DNA of 64,000 nt from Marinobacterium marinum (GCF_013868415.1 NZ_JACEMT010000035.1:58514-122513); one strand, 5' to 3'. Shown: positions 18,840-29,175, counted from the first letter of the stretch. The notes: generated by a model from the letters alone, not told the origin. Made by a program: numbers and translations.

Positions 18840-21352
18840 GTGGCGCGCTTGGTGCGAGCCGTTGGCAGCGCCTGCGCGGGGTCTTCCGGCCAGGGATGTT
18901 TGGGGTAGCGCCCCTTCATCTCCTTGCGTACGTCGGCATAGCTGCCCTGCCAGAAACCGGCCAGATCTCGGGTGACTTGAAGGGGGCGCTGTGCCGGTGA
19001 CAGCAGGTGCAGGAGTACCGGCACCTTGAAGCCCAGCGTCGGAGTATCGGTACAACCGAACATCTCTTGCAGCTTGACCGCCAATACCGGATGAGGCTTG
19101 CTGTAATCGATCCGGATGCTGGAGCCTGACGGCACTTGCATGCGCTCGGGCGCCAGTGTGTCCAGTTCCTGTTGCAGCGACCAGTCCAGCCGGCTGCGCA
19201 GGATCGTTGCCAGACTCAGGCGCGCAAAATCACTGCCCTTGCTGATGCCTTCCAGCCAGGGAGGCAGCCATTCCTCCAGAGTCTCCAGCAGTGCCGTGTC
19301 GGACCAATCGGGCCAGCGCTTCGGCTCGGGGTCGTGACAGCGCACGAAGCTGACTCGCTGCCGAAGGCGCTCGCAGGCTTCATCCCTGTGCAACAGTGAC
19401 AGTCCCTGTTGTCGCACCCGGTTCACCAGTGCGGCCGTGCGCTGATCCGGATCAGGGTGCGGGTTTGGCTCGTAGCGCACTGTCAGTCGACCGACCCGAG
19501 TATGTTGTCCGGCAATCAGGCGATCCTGCCGAGTATCCCATTCAATGACCTGCTCGCGTTGCTGCAGGTCGGCCAGACAGGTATCGAACAAGGCCGGATT
19601 CAGTGCCACGGCCAAACGAATCGTGTCGGTGGCACTGTCCTGGCGGCTGCTCAGGGCTGCAATGGCCAGCCAGTCGTGGCGACCGAGGCGATCTTGTGTA
19701 CCCAACTGTGCGCCGCGCCCCTGGCTCAGGCGATACTGGTTAGAATGCTGTTCGCGCTGGCGCGCAATGCGATCGGGATAGGCACAGGCAATTAGAAACC
19801 CCGGTACATCCTGCTGGGCGAGTCCTGGGGTGACGTCAGTCTTGGAGCGCGGGCAGAGTGCCCGGAACTGGTGCGCCATACGGCGCAGGCGCTGGTTGGT
19901 GCCGGAGTGCCCGGCCGCGTTCAGCCATTCCAGGCGCAGCTGCAGGTCGGCCTGAGATGTCTTGAGCGGATCGCGCTCTGACAGCAGAGCGGCGATATCG
20001 GCAGCCAGATCGATTTGCCCATAGCGGGCACCGCACAACAGAAGGTGAGCCAGGCGAGGATGCGTGGGCAGTTCCGCCATTCGTTCGCCGTGGGTCGTCA
20101 ATCGAAATCGGCCGGCGGCCAGTGATTCGACTGCACCGAGTTGGTGTAGCAGGTCCAGAGCCTGATGGTAGGGAGCTTGCGGTGGGGGGGTAATCCAGCA
20201 CAGTTCATCCGGGCTGTTGACGCCCCAGCGCAGGAGTTGCAGCGCCAAAGGGGCCAGATCGGCATGCAGAATCTCGGCAGGAGGTTGGGGCTCCAGCAAT
20301 TCCTGCTGCTGCTCTGACCAGAGGCGGTAGCAGGTTCCAGGGCCCAGACGCCCGGCCCGCCCGGCTCGCTGAATGGCGGTGGCGGCGGAAACGCGGGTCG
20401 TCAGCAGCCGAGTCATGCCGCTGCCGGGATCGAAGCGGGCCTGGCGACTGAGCCCCGAGTCGATGACTGCCTCCACTCCTTCAATGGTCAGACTGGTCTC
20501 CGCAATAGCCGTGGCCAGTACAACCTTGCGCAGGCCCGGTTCCGGTACATCAATGGCCTGTTGTTGTTCCTGCAGCGACAGATCGCCATACAGCGGGGTA
20601 ATCTGGCGGTCAGGGTCTGTTGGCAGGGTGCTATCCAACAGTGTCATTACTCGACGAATTTCACCCTGACCAGGAAGGAATACGAGCAGGCTTCCCTTGT
20701 GCTGCTCCAGTGCATGGGCGATGCAGCGTGCAACGCGCTCTTCGATCGGGCTGTCGGTGCGGTTGGGGCGGGAGTAGATCAGTTCGACCGGGTGGGCTCG
20801 ACCTTCGCTGCGCACGACGGGAGCGTTGCCCAGAATCACGGACAGACTCTCGCCATCCAGCGTTGCGGACATCAGCAGCAGCTTCAAGGGGGGGCCTTCA
20901 CGCAGCAGTTCGCGTCCCTGCAGTGCCAGCGCCAGAGCGGTATCGCCGTCCAGGCTGCGTTCATGGAATTCATCAAAAATGATCAGGCCCACGCCTGCGA
21001 GCCCCGGATCATCCTGCAGCATGCGAGACAGAATGCCTTCGGTAATGACCTCAATGCGAGTGGCGGCACTGACTTTGCTTTCCAGGCGGATGCGGTAGCC
21101 AACGGTCTGGCCCAAGGATTCGCCGAGCTGTTCGGACAGCCTTTGTGCGGCGGCCTTGGCTGCCAGTCGCCGGGGTTCCAGCATGATGATTTTCTGGTCG
21201 CCCAGCCAGGGCTGGTTCAGCAGGGCCAGGGGCACACGAGTGGTTTTGCCGGCACCGGGAGGCGCTTCGAGAATCAGTTCGTCATGTTGGCTCAAGGTCT
21301 GACGAATAGGGTCCAGAAGAGCGTCGATGGGCAAGGATTGAGGTTGGGTCAT
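18830..21352 (-). CDS. hrpB: ATP-dependent RNA helicase HrpB
   Basis: This 840-residue DEAH-box helicase of the HrpB family has Walker A APPGAGKTTRVPLALL (about 30-45), the DEAH-type box IIFDEFHERSLD, the SAT motif LLMSATLDGE, helicase motif QRAGRAGRLGPG and the HrpB-specific C-terminal domain ending in QGSYADVRKEMKGRYPKHPWPEDP. Its cellular substrate is not settled. Length is typical. It is divergent from trpG across 228 bp. Confidence 0.95.
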   Translation of the reverse strand: MTQPQSLPIDALLDPIRQTLSQHDELILEAPPGAGKTTRVPLALLNQPWLGDQKIIMLEPRRLAAKAAAQRLSEQLGESLGQTVGYRIRLESKVSAATRIEVITEGILSRMLQDDPGLAGVGLIIFDEFHERSLDGDTALALALQGRELLREGPPLKLLLMSATLDGESLSVILGNAPVVRSEGRAHPVELIYSRPNRTDSPIEERVARCIAHALEQHKGSLLVFLPGQGEIRRVMTLLDSTLPTDPDRQITPLYGDLSLQEQQQAIDVPEPGLRKVVLATAIAETSLTIEGVEAVIDSGLSRQARFDPGSGMTRLLTTRVSAATAIQRAGRAGRLGPGTCYRLWSEQQQELLEPQPPAEILHADLAPLALQLLRWGVNSPDELCWITPPPQAPYHQALDLLHQLGAVESLAAGRFRLTTHGERMAELPTHPRLAHLLLCGARYGQIDLAADIAALLSERDPLKTSQADLQLRLEWLNAAGHSGTNQRLRRMAHQFRALCPRSKTDVTPGLAQQDVPGFLIACAYPDRIARQREQHSNQYRLSQGRGAQLGTQDRLGRHDWLAIAALSSRQDSATDTIRLAVALNPALFDTCLADLQQREQVIEWDTRQDRLIAGQHTRVGRLTVRYEPNPHPDPDQRTAALVNRVRQQGLSLLHRDEACERLRQRVSFVRCHDPEPKRWPDWSDTALLETLEEWLPPWLEGISKGSDFARLSLATILRSRLDWSLQQELDTLAPERMQVPSGSSIRIDYSKPHPVLAVKLQEMFGCTDTPTLGFKVPVLLHLLSPAQRPLQVTRDLAGFWQGSYADVRKEMKGRYPKHPWPEDPAQALPTARTKRATHS

Positions 21353-21580
21353 GGCGGGTCTTGAGGGGATGTTAAACGGTTTACTCTAGCAGAAACATCG
21401 AGGTGTCGTCGTGCCGCAGGCGGTGATAAAATCCATTACGTGTATCAGTTCGCTATTACATTCGCTTGCTGTATGATGATCCGGACGGTCTGTGCGGGCC
21501 TTGAGTGTTGGCACGGCGACTGGGGTAGCGAAAGGTACGAGCAATGAAGACACAATTACATCGAACAGCGGGGCGTCAAC

Positions 21581-22162
21581 GTGCTGCTGCTGATTGATAA
21601 TTTCGACAGTTTTACCTGGAACCTGGAGCGTTACTTTCAGGAGCTGGGGATGCCGGTGCAGGTGTATCGCAATAATGCGATAACGGTGGAACAGATTGCC
21701 GCACTAAAGCCCTCTCATCTGGTGATATCGCCCGGCCCCTGTACGCCCGACGAGGCCGGGGTTTCGATTTCAGCCATTCAGCACTTTGCCGGTCAACTGC
21801 CGATTCTCGGGGTATGCCTGGGCCATCAGAGCATTGGTCAGGCGTTTGGGGCCGAGGTCGTGCGGGCTCGCCAGGTGATGCACGGTAAAACTTCCCTGAT
21901 TGAGCATGTGGAGAGCGGCGTGTTTCAGGGGCTCGACCAGCCATTGGAAGTGACCCGTTATCACTCGCTGTTGCTGAATCCGGAAACGTTGCCGGACTGT
22001 CTGGAAGTGACGGCCTGGACCACCGGCCAGCAGGGACAGCCGGATGAAATCATGGCGATTCGGCATCGAGAGCTACCCATACAGGGGGTTCAGTTTCACC
22101 CCGAGTCTGTGCTGACTCGGCAGGGCCATCAGCTGCTGGACAACTTTCTGCAGCAAGTCTAA
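21581..22162 (+). CDS. trpG: Anthranilate synthase component II (glutamine amidotransferase)
   Basis: This 193-residue class I glutamine amidotransferase supplies ammonia to TrpE (or PabB). It has [13 protein letters not shown] at the N-terminus, the nucleophile loop [15 protein letters not shown] (Cys about 79) and the His-Glu pair in [11 protein letters not shown]. The GTG at 21581 has only a weak ribosome site, and a 17-codon frame from 21544 overlaps it, so initiation may be coupled. It heads trpGDC; trpE is absent here, as in Pseudomonas-like genomes. Confidence 0.92.
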   Translation: MLLLIDNFDSFTWNLERYFQELGMPVQVYRNNAITVEQIAALKPSHLVISPGPCTPDEAGVSISAIQHFAGQLPILGVCLGHQSIGQAFGAEVVRARQVMHGKTSLIEHVESGVFQGLDQPLEVTRYHSLLLNPETLPDCLEVTAWTTGQQGQPDEIMAIRHRELPIQGVQFHPESVLTRQGHQLLDNFLQQV

Positions 22163-22186
22163 CCCGTTATCAACAGGAGACACGGA

Positions 22187-23233
22187 ATGAATATTCAGCA
22201 AGCGTTGGCCCGCGTGGTCGACCATATCGACCTCAGCCGTGAAGAGATGGTTGAGGTCATGCGGCAAGTGATGACAGGGCAGTGTACCGAATCCCAGGTG
22301 ACGGGCTTTTTGGTAGGGCTGCGGATGAAGAGTGAATCGATCGAGGAAATTACCGGCGCTGCGCAGGTCATGCGTGAACTGGCGACACCAGTGTGCCCGA
22401 GCCGAGGACCTCTGGTGGATATTGTGGGCACGGGGGGAGATGGTGCCAACCTGTTCAATGTGTCATCCGCCAGTGCCTTTGTCGCAGCAGCTTGTGGCGT
22501 GTATATCGCCAAGCACGGCAATCGCGGTGTGTCTTCCAAAAGCGGCAGTGCGGATCTGCTGGAAAAGGCTGGTATCAACCTGGATCTGAGTGCTGAAGGG
22601 GTGGCGCGCTGCATCGATGAAGTGGGGGTCGGTTTCATGTTTGCCCCCGGTTACCACGGTGCCATGAAGCATGCGATCGGTGCCCGGCGCGCACTGGGTT
22701 TGAGGACCCTGTTCAATATCCTTGGTCCGATGACCAACCCGGCAGGTGCCAAGCGTGAAGTGATCGGCGTTTTTACCAAAAAGCTCTGTCGTCCCATGGC
22801 GGAAGTGATGCAGCAGCTGGGCGCCGAGCACATCATGGTGGTGCATGCCGATGATGGCCTGGATGAAATCAGCCTGGCGACTCATACCCATGTGGCCGAG
22901 CTGAAAGACGGTGAAATTCGCGAATACAGTATTACCCCCGAGGCATTGGGTGTGGACAGCCAGAGTCTGATCGGGCTGGATGTCGATAGCTCCGACGAAT
23001 CTTTGGCGCTGATCAGGGCAGCCCTTGGTAACAGCGATGAATTGGCCGCACGCAAGGCAGCGGCCATGATCGCCCTGAATGCAGGGGCGGCAATCTACCT
23101 CGGAGGTCAGGTGGACAGTCACAAGGAAGGTGTTGAGCGGGCGCTGCAGGCCATCGCTTCGGGAGCGGCGCTGAAGAAAATGGAACAACTGGCTGCATTC
23201 AGCCAACAGCAGGAGTCGGCACAAGATGAGTAA
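22187..23233 (+). CDS. trpD: Anthranilate phosphoribosyltransferase
   Basis: This 348-residue enzyme joins anthranilate to PRPP in tryptophan synthesis. The PRPP-binding [13 protein letters not shown] (about 86-98), [18 protein letters not shown] and the [13 protein letters not shown] block are complete. An AGGAG lies 8 nt before the ATG. It overlaps trpC by 8 bp. Confidence 0.97.
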   Translation: MNIQQALARVVDHIDLSREEMVEVMRQVMTGQCTESQVTGFLVGLRMKSESIEEITGAAQVMRELATPVCPSRGPLVDIVGTGGDGANLFNVSSASAFVAAACGVYIAKHGNRGVSSKSGSADLLEKAGINLDLSAEGVARCIDEVGVGFMFAPGYHGAMKHAIGARRALGLRTLFNILGPMTNPAGAKREVIGVFTKKLCRPMAEVMQQLGAEHIMVVHADDGLDEISLATHTHVAELKDGEIREYSITPEALGVDSQSLIGLDVDSSDESLALIRAALGNSDELAARKAAAMIALNAGAAIYLGGQVDSHKEGVERALQAIASGAALKKMEQLAAFSQQQESAQDE

Positions 23234-24053
23234 TACCCCGACCATTCTGAAAAAGATCATTGCGCGCAAACATGAAGAAGTGGCTGAGCGGCAGGCGCAA
23301 GTGTCTCTGGAAACTCTCAAACAGCGTATTGCCGAGCAGCAGGGCGGCTCGACCGACCCGCGCGGTTTTGTTGCCAGCCTGGAGCGGGCACTGGACGAAG
23401 GGCGTGCAGCGGTGATCGCCGAAATCAAAAAGGCCAGCCCGTCCAAAGGCGTGATCCGTGACCCCTTTGTGCCGGCCGAGATCGCGCCCGGTTACGAGGC
23501 CGGGGGCGCCAGCTGCCTGTCCGTGCTCACGGATGTGGACTTTTTTCAGGGCAGTGACGCCTATCTGCAGCAGGCGCGAGCCGCCTGTTCGCTGCCGGTC
23601 ATTCGCAAGGACTTTATAGTTGATCCCTACCAAGTGTATGAAGCGCGTGTTTTGGGTGCGGATTGCATCTTGCTGATCGTGGCTGCACTGGATGACAGGG
23701 CGCTGGCCGAGCTGACGGCCTTGACGCACGAGCTGGGTATGGATGTACTGATTGAAGTACATAATGAAGAGGAACTGCAACGCATTCTGCCGCTTGGAAC
23801 ACGCCTGATCGGCATCAATAACCGTGATTTGCATACCTTTGAAGTCAGCCTGGATAACACGTTTAACCTGCTGGATCAGATTCCGGAAGACCGCATTGTG
23901 GTCACTGAAAGTGGTATTCTAACCAGCGCCGATGTTGCTGCCATGCAGGCGCGTCAGGTGAATGCCTTCCTGATAGGAGAGGCGTTCATGCGTGCCGAGG
24001 ATCCGGGTAAAACGCTGGCCGAGTTCTTTGCCGCAGCGCAAACAGTCAACTAA
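23226..24053 (+). CDS. trpC: Indole-3-glycerol phosphate synthase
   Basis: This 275-residue TIM-barrel enzyme closes the indole ring in tryptophan synthesis. N-terminal [26 protein letters not shown] (catalytic Lys), [20 protein letters not shown] [17 protein letters not shown] and [12 protein letters not shown] are diagnostic. There is no fused TrpF domain. It overlaps trpD and is followed after 20 bp by an OsmC-like gene. Confidence 0.96.
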   Translation: MSNTPTILKKIIARKHEEVAERQAQVSLETLKQRIAEQQGGSTDPRGFVASLERALDEGRAAVIAEIKKASPSKGVIRDPFVPAEIAPGYEAGGASCLSVLTDVDFFQGSDAYLQQARAACSLPVIRKDFIVDPYQVYEARVLGADCILLIVAALDDRALAELTALTHELGMDVLIEVHNEEELQRILPLGTRLIGINNRDLHTFEVSLDNTFNLLDQIPEDRIVVTESGILTSADVAAMQARQVNAFLIGEAFMRAEDPGKTLAEFFAAAQTVN

Positions 24054-24073
24054 CCTGATTAGAGATACAGCGA

Positions 24074-24487
24074 ATGAGTATGAGTGTCAGCGTCAACTGG
24101 GATGGTGATGATCGCTTCAAGGCGACGACCGGTTCCGGCTTTGACATTGTTATCGATAAGGACCTCGAACAGGGCCCGCGTCCGATGGAACTGATGCTGG
24201 CCGGCCTGGGGGGGTGTACCAGTGTTGATGTGGTTGGCATCCTGCGCAAGGCACGCCAGGACGTGGTCAGCTGTGTGGCCGAAATACAGGCCGAACGCTC
24301 GACGGATGTGCCGTCGGTATTTACCGATATTCACGTCAAGTTTGTCGTCAGCGGTCGTGGTCTGCGTGAAGCGGCCGTCGCTCGGGCGGTACGTCTGTCG
24401 GCGGAGCAGTACTGTTCGGCATCGCTGATGCTTGAGCGTGGCGGTGTGAAAATCAGTCACAGTTTCGAAATTGTGGAAGTCGAATAA
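24074..24487 (+). CDS. OsmC family protein (YhfA-like)
   Basis: This 137-residue OsmC-fold protein carries the two redox-active cysteines expected of the family, in AGLGGCTSVDVV (about residue 48) and EQYCSASLML (about 115). OsmC/Ohr proteins reduce organic peroxides; the YhfA branch has no settled role. The short trpC-to-osmC gap suggests read-through from trpGDC. Confidence 0.88.
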   Translation: MSMSVSVNWDGDDRFKATTGSGFDIVIDKDLEQGPRPMELMLAGLGGCTSVDVVGILRKARQDVVSCVAEIQAERSTDVPSVFTDIHVKFVVSGRGLREAAVARAVRLSAEQYCSASLMLERGGVKISHSFEIVEVE

Positions 24488-24504
24488 AAAACGACGGCCG
24501 CGAC

Positions 24505-24533
24505 TTGTATTTGAAGGGGCGCACAATTATAAT
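24505..24533 (+). promoter_or_regulatory. Sigma-70-type promoter for the rpsF operon
   Basis: TTGTAT (24505-24510) and a perfect TATAAT (24528-24533) are separated by 17 bp, about 90 bp before rpsF. The fit to the consensus and the position make this a confident ribosomal-operon promoter. Confidence 0.75.
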
Positions 24534-24569
24534 TTTGCGTCCTTTTTATTTATTCAACTCCTTGCTTTC

Positions 24570-24594
24570 AATCACCGGCATTCGGCGGGTGATT
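24570..24594 (+). promoter_or_regulatory. Hairpin in the rpsF leader, possible S6:S18 autoregulatory motif
   Basis: AATCACC (24570-24576) pairs with GGTGATT (24588-24594) in the 5' UTR of rpsF, with internal CCG and GGC elements. Many bacterial rpsF leaders carry an S6:S18-binding hairpin with unpaired CCG; the location and CCG content fit, but the exact consensus was not checked. Confidence 0.4.
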
Positions 24595-24623
24595 TGGGGG
24601 CTGTGAAACCGTAAGGAGCAAAA

Positions 24624-25034
24624 ATGCGTCATTACGAAATCGTATTCCTGGTTCACCCGAACCAGAGCGAACAGGTTCCGGCAATGATCGAGCGCTACAA
24701 GGCGCTGATCGAAGGTGCTGAGGGTACTATCCACCGCCTGGAAGATTGGGGCCGTCGTCAGCTTGCTTACCCGATCAACAACGCGCACAAGGCACACTAC
24801 GTGCTGATGAACGTTGAAGCGACTCAGGAAGTGATGGACGAACTGTCCAGCATGTTCCGCTACAACGATGCTGTTCTGCGTAACATGGTGATCCGTTGCA
24901 ACGAAGCGGTCACTGAAGATTCTCCGATCAAGGCAGCCGAAGCACGCGAAGAGCGCAAGCCGCGTCGCGAAGAGCGTTCAGAGCAGAAGCAGGAAAAACC
25001 TGCTGAAGAAAATACTGAAGCAGCTGCAGAGTAA
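24624..25034 (+). CDS. rpsF: 30S ribosomal protein S6
   Basis: This 136-residue protein has [20 protein letters not shown] at the start and the [20 protein letters not shown] core of S6. The C-terminal 30 residues form a charged Glu/Lys/Arg tail, as is common in gammaproteobacteria. A strong AAGGAG precedes the ATG. It is the first gene of rpsF-rpsR-rplI. Confidence 0.98.
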   Translation: MRHYEIVFLVHPNQSEQVPAMIERYKALIEGAEGTIHRLEDWGRRQLAYPINNAHKAHYVLMNVEATQEVMDELSSMFRYNDAVLRNMVIRCNEAVTEDSPIKAAEAREERKPRREERSEQKQEKPAEENTEAAAE

Positions 25035-25062
25035 TCACTAACTTATTTTTGGAGAAGTTCAG

Positions 25063-25293
25063 ATGGCACGTTTTTTCCGTCGTCGCAAGTTCTGCCGTTT
25101 CACCGCTGAAGGTGTAAAACAGATCGATTACAAGGATCTGGAAACCCTGAAAGGCTACGTTACTGAAACCGGCAAAATCGTTCCGAGCCGTATCACCGGT
25201 ACCAAGGCACGTTACCAGCGTCAGCTGGCGACCGCTATCAAGCGCGCTCGCTACCTGGCTCTGCTGCCGTACACCGACAGCCACGACGTTTAA
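25063..25293 (+). CDS. rpsR: 30S ribosomal protein S18
   Basis: This 76-residue basic protein is S18, with [17 protein letters not shown] at the start and [30 protein letters not shown] as the classical core. S18 binds S6 on the platform of the 30S subunit. It lies 28 bp after rpsF. Confidence 0.98.
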   Translation: MARFFRRRKFCRFTAEGVKQIDYKDLETLKGYVTETGKIVPSRITGTKARYQRQLATAIKRARYLALLPYTDSHDV

Positions 25294-25425
25294 GCGTCGG
25301 CTGATGCAGCCGGAGGCCGGGCATCGAGAGTGCCTGGCCCTACAAGATTAACGCTGTGAATATCCTGTGGATATGCACAGCCAGGATTCAAACTGCAGCC
25401 TTTGCAGAACAAGAGGTTTTACGAG

Positions 25426-25872
25426 ATGGAAGTTATTCTGCTCGAAAATATCGGTAAGCTGGGTCAGCTGGGCGACAAAGTATCTGTTAAGTCAGGCTTT
25501 GGTCGTAACTACCTGATCCCTCAGGGTAAAGCCGTACCGGCAACCGCTATCAATGTTGCACAGTTCGAAGAGCGTCGTGCTGAGCTGGAAAAAGCTGCTG
25601 CTGAGAAGCTGGCTAACGCTGAAGCGCGTGCCGAGCAGCTGAACGAACTGGAACTGTCTCTGGTCACCAAAGCGGGTGATGAAGGCAAACTGTTCGGTTC
25701 TATCGGTACTCGCGATATCGCTGAAGCGCTGACTTCTGCCGGTATTGAAGTTGACAAGAGCGAAGTTCGTCTGCCGGAAGGCGCTATCCGCCACATCGGT
25801 GAGTTCGACGTTGACATCCAGGTTCACCCGGAAGTTACCGCTACTATCAAACTGGTCATCGCTGGCGAATAA
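25426..25872 (+). CDS. rplI: 50S ribosomal protein L9
   Basis: This 148-residue L9 has an N-terminal domain ([19 protein letters not shown]), a long connecting helix (about 40-75) and a C-terminal 23S-binding domain. ATG at 25426 gives the standard length; the upstream reading from 25402 has no support. It follows rpsR after 132 bp and is followed by a strong terminator. Confidence 0.97.
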   Translation: MEVILLENIGKLGQLGDKVSVKSGFGRNYLIPQGKAVPATAINVAQFEERRAELEKAAAEKLANAEARAEQLNELELSLVTKAGDEGKLFGSIGTRDIAEALTSAGIEVDKSEVRLPEGAIRHIGEFDVDIQVHPEVTATIKLVIAGE

Positions 25873-25894
25873 TCTCCGCCTGCAACCGGTTAAG

Positions 25895-25933
25895 AAAAAG
25901 CACCGCGTGGTATATACTGCGCGGTGCTTTTTT
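25895..25933 (+). terminator. Intrinsic terminator of the rpsF-rpsR-rplI operon
   Basis: AAAAAGCACCGCG (25895-25907) pairs with CGCGGTGCTTTTT (25920-25932) around a 12-nt loop, giving a 13-bp stem ending in a T-run. It lies 23 bp after rplI and separates it from dnaB. Confidence 0.9.
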
Positions 25934-26014
25934 GTATACGGCGTATGGCGGTACAGACCGCCTGGCCGCATGACGCAGCACCTTTCCACCACCCGCCAAT
26001 GAGGTAGTCCCGCG

Positions 26015-27403
26015 ATGGATATGGTCGACTTGAATGATGATGCCCTGGATGCGATCAAGCAGCCGCCGCACTCGATCGAGGCCGAGCAGTCGGTGCTGGG
26101 CGGGTTGATGCTGGATAACAACGCCTGGGATACCGTGTCCGAAGTGTTGTTGGAGGATCAGTTTTATCGTCCCACGCATCGTATGATCTTCCGCACCATG
26201 CAGAAGCTGATCGATGATGCGCGGCCGATAGACGTAGTGACGCTGTCGGAAGAGCTGGATCGTACCGCAGAACTGGAGCAGGCGGGCGGGCTGGAATATC
26301 TGGTATCACTGGCGCGCAACACGCCCAGTACGTCTAATATTCGGGCGTACTCGGAAATCGTGCGTGACCGCTCCTTGCTGCGCCAAATGATTGGCGTGGC
26401 CAATGAGATTGCCGACAGCGCTTTTCATCCGGGTGGTCGTGCATCGGATGAAATTCTTAATGAAGCCGAACAGAAGATCTTTCAGATCGCTGAGAATCGG
26501 CCCAATCAGGGCGGTCCCGAGCCGGTTAACCCGTTGCTCAAGCGTGCCGTGGATCGTATCGATGAGCTGTTCAATAACGCCGATGCCTTGACCGGCGTGA
26601 CCACCGGTTTTGATGACCTGGATGATCGCACCGGAGGCCTGCAGAAAGCGGACCTGGTGATTGTGGCGGCGCGTCCTTCCATGGGTAAGACGACCTTTGC
26701 CATGAACCTGGTGGAAAATGCCCTGATGGCAACTGAGCGACCGGTGCTGGTGTTCTCGCTGGAAATGCCTGCCGACCAGCTGGTCACGCGTATGCTGTCG
26801 TCACTGGGACGGATCAACCAGACCAAGGTGCGTAACGGTCAGCTGGAAGAGGATGACTGGCCCAAATTGACCACGGCGGTCAACATGCTCAAGAACAAGC
26901 CGCTGTTCATTGATGATCAGCCGGGCATCAGTCCCAATGAGATGCGCACCCGAGCTCGCCGTATTGTTCGTGAGCATGGTGATCTGGGCATGATCATGGT
27001 CGACTACCTGCAGTTGATGACATTGAAAACCGGCAAAAGCGAGGGGCGTACCCAGGAAATTTCCGAAATCTCGCGCTCACTGAAAGCGCTGGCCAAGGAG
27101 ATGAACTGTCCGGTGGTGGCGCTTTCGCAGTTGAACCGAAGCCTTGAGCAGCGCCCCAACAAGCGGCCGGTCAACTCTGACTTGCGTGAATCGGGCGCCA
27201 TTGAGCAGGACGCCGACGTGATCATGTTTATCTATCGTGACGAGGTGTATAACGAGGACAGTCCGGACAAGGGGGTGGCCGAAATCATCATCGGCAAACA
27301 GCGTAACGGCCCTATCGGTTCGGTGCGGCTGGCCTTCATCGGCAAGTATACCCGTTTCGAAAATCTGGCCCATGGTGCATACGACTATGGGCCGGATGAA
27401 TAA
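26015..27403 (+). CDS. dnaB: Replicative DNA helicase DnaB
   Basis: This 462-residue hexameric helicase has the N-terminal helical domain (PHSIEAEQSVLGGLMLDN) and a RecA-like domain with Walker A ARPSMGKTTFAMNL (about 224-237), Walker B GMIMVDYLQLM, SQLNRSLEQRPNKRPVNSDLRESGAIEQDAD and a C-terminal end. There is no intein. It lies downstream of rplI, as in many gammaproteobacteria. Confidence 0.97.
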   Translation: MDMVDLNDDALDAIKQPPHSIEAEQSVLGGLMLDNNAWDTVSEVLLEDQFYRPTHRMIFRTMQKLIDDARPIDVVTLSEELDRTAELEQAGGLEYLVSLARNTPSTSNIRAYSEIVRDRSLLRQMIGVANEIADSAFHPGGRASDEILNEAEQKIFQIAENRPNQGGPEPVNPLLKRAVDRIDELFNNADALTGVTTGFDDLDDRTGGLQKADLVIVAARPSMGKTTFAMNLVENALMATERPVLVFSLEMPADQLVTRMLSSLGRINQTKVRNGQLEEDDWPKLTTAVNMLKNKPLFIDDQPGISPNEMRTRARRIVREHGDLGMIMVDYLQLMTLKTGKSEGRTQEISEISRSLKALAKEMNCPVVALSQLNRSLEQRPNKRPVNSDLRESGAIEQDADVIMFIYRDEVYNEDSPDKGVAEIIIGKQRNGPIGSVRLAFIGKYTRFENLAHGAYDYGPDE

Positions 27404-27416
27404 ACCGGAATGATGC

Positions 27417-27848
27417 TCAGGGTTCTCTGAGCACCTTGTTGCGGAAGGGCTCGGGTACGGTCAGAACCTTGCGTTCCTGATAATCAAAGAACACGATGCC
27501 GGTTTTGGCATGGGCGATCTCCACGGCGGTTTCCTTGTTGCTCAGCAGGTAGTAGAGGTCACAGCCATACTTGTTGAAGTCGGTGACGGTTACATCGACC
27601 TGCACGCGATCACCGTAAAAACCTTCCGCCTTATACACGATGGCCGAATCGGTCATGATGATGCTGGCACCTTCCACATCCATTTCGGTGTAGTGGTAGT
27701 GTTTCAGAAAGCGCAGTCGCGCTTCGTGCACCATGGACAGTACGGCATCGTTGCCCAGGTGGCCGCCGTAGTTGATATCGCCGATGCGAACCGCCAGCTC
27801 GGTGCTGAACAGGTAGTTGTCCGGCATTTCCAGTTTTATGCGTGCCAT
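27417..27848 (-). CDS. Hot-dog fold acyl-CoA thioesterase (4HBT family)
   Basis: This 143-residue protein of the YbgC/FadM-like thioesterase family has AVRIGDINYGGHLGNDAVLSMVHEARLRFL, where the usual catalytic Asp sits in the helix after GGHLGND. The natural substrate is not evident. It converges on dnaB (13 bp) and lies 34 bp downstream of bioA, possibly as the second gene of its transcript. Confidence 0.8.
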   Translation of the reverse strand: MARIKLEMPDNYLFSTELAVRIGDINYGGHLGNDAVLSMVHEARLRFLKHYHYTEMDVEGASIIMTDSAIVYKAEGFYGDRVQVDVTVTDFNKYGCDLYYLLSNKETAVEIAHAKTGIVFFDYQERKVLTVPEPFRNKVLREP

Positions 27849-27882
27849 TGTACAGCTCCTTCAGGGGGACTTGTATCCGGTT

Positions 27883-29175
27883 TCAGTCCAGGGCCTTGAT
27901 AACATCAACCATGGCGCCGGTCAGTGTCGCCAGGTCCTCATCGCTCATGACGTAGGACGGCATGACGTAGATCAGCTTGCCGAAGGGACGCACCCAGACC
28001 CCGCGTTCGACAAACAGGGGTTGTACTTCAGCCAGATCAACGGGCTGATGGCGCTCAATGACGCCGATGGCGCCGAGCACACGAACATCGGCCACCGATG
28101 GCAGTGATCGTGCCGGTTCCAGCCCCTGTTTCAGACCCGCTTCCAGGCGTATCACCTGGCTGCGCCAGTCCATCTCTTCCAGCAGTGTCAGGCTTTCCAG
28201 CGCCACGGCGCAGGCCAGTGGGTTGGCCATGAAGGTAGGGCCGTGCATAAAGCAGCCGGCACCGCCGGAAGAGATGGTATCGGCGATATCGGCTGTGGCC
28301 AGAGTGGCGGCCAGTGTCATGTAACCACCGGTCAATGCCTTGCCGACGCAGAGGATATCCGGGCTGATCCCGGCGTGCTGGCAGGCGAACAGCTCGCCGC
28401 TGCGACCGAAGCCGGTTGCTACCTCGTCGGCGATCAACAGAACCTCGTACTGATCGCAGAGTGCTCGGGCCCGGCGCAGCCATTCCGGTGAGTAGAAGCG
28501 CATGCCGCCGGCTCCCTGTACAACCGGTTCCAGAATCAGGGCTGCCAGTTCGTGCCGGTGGGTGCTTAAAAGACGCTCCAGCTCGGCAATGTCCCGGTCA
28601 TCAAACACGCCGTCGAAGGGGGTTTCCGGGCGCGGCGCAAAGAGCTGTTGGCTCAGGACGCCGCTGAACAGCTCGTGCATACCGTTGACCGGATCACAGA
28701 CTGACATGGCTCCCAGCGTGTCACCATGGTAGCCGTTGCGGATGCTAAGCATGCGTTGCTTGCCGGGCTTGCCGCGCGCCTGCCAGTACTGAATCGCCAT
28801 TTTCAGTGCGACTTCGACGGATACGGAACCGGAGTCGGCAATAAAGACCCGTTGTAATGGTGCCGGCGTCATCGCGACCAGTTTGCGCGACAGTTCGATG
28901 GCGGGAGTATGAGTCAGGCCGCCAAACATCACATGGGCCATGCGATCAATCTGTTCCTTGGCTGCCGTATTCAGGCGTGGGTGGTTGTAACCGTGTACGG
29001 CTGACCACCAGGATGCCATGCCATCGATCAGTTCGCGACCATCGCTCAGCTTGATGCGTACACCGGAGGCGGACTCGACCGGGAACATGCTCGGCGGGTT
29101 GATCATTGAAGAGTAAGGGTGCCAGATATGCCGGGAATCAAAGGCCAGTTGCTCGGCGTTGGGGCCCTTCATCAT
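27883..29175 (-). CDS. bioA: Adenosylmethionine-8-amino-7-oxononanoate aminotransferase
   Basis: This 430-residue PLP class III aminotransferase converts KAPA to DAPA in biotin synthesis using SAM as amino donor. WHPYSSM at the N-terminus, GMASWWSAVHGYNHP, YHGDTLGAMSV, LLIADEVATGFGRSG and GKALTGGYMTLAA (PLP lysine) match BioA rather than other aminotransferases. It stands alone here, about 10 kb from bioBFHCD. Confidence 0.95.
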   Translation of the reverse strand: MMKGPNAEQLAFDSRHIWHPYSSMINPPSMFPVESASGVRIKLSDGRELIDGMASWWSAVHGYNHPRLNTAAKEQIDRMAHVMFGGLTHTPAIELSRKLVAMTPAPLQRVFIADSGSVSVEVALKMAIQYWQARGKPGKQRMLSIRNGYHGDTLGAMSVCDPVNGMHELFSGVLSQQLFAPRPETPFDGVFDDRDIAELERLLSTHRHELAALILEPVVQGAGGMRFYSPEWLRRARALCDQYEVLLIADEVATGFGRSGELFACQHAGISPDILCVGKALTGGYMTLAATLATADIADTISSGGAGCFMHGPTFMANPLACAVALESLTLLEEMDWRSQVIRLEAGLKQGLEPARSLPSVADVRVLGAIGVIERHQPVDLAEVQPLFVERGVWVRPFGKLIYVMPSYVMSDEDLATLTGAMVDVIKALD

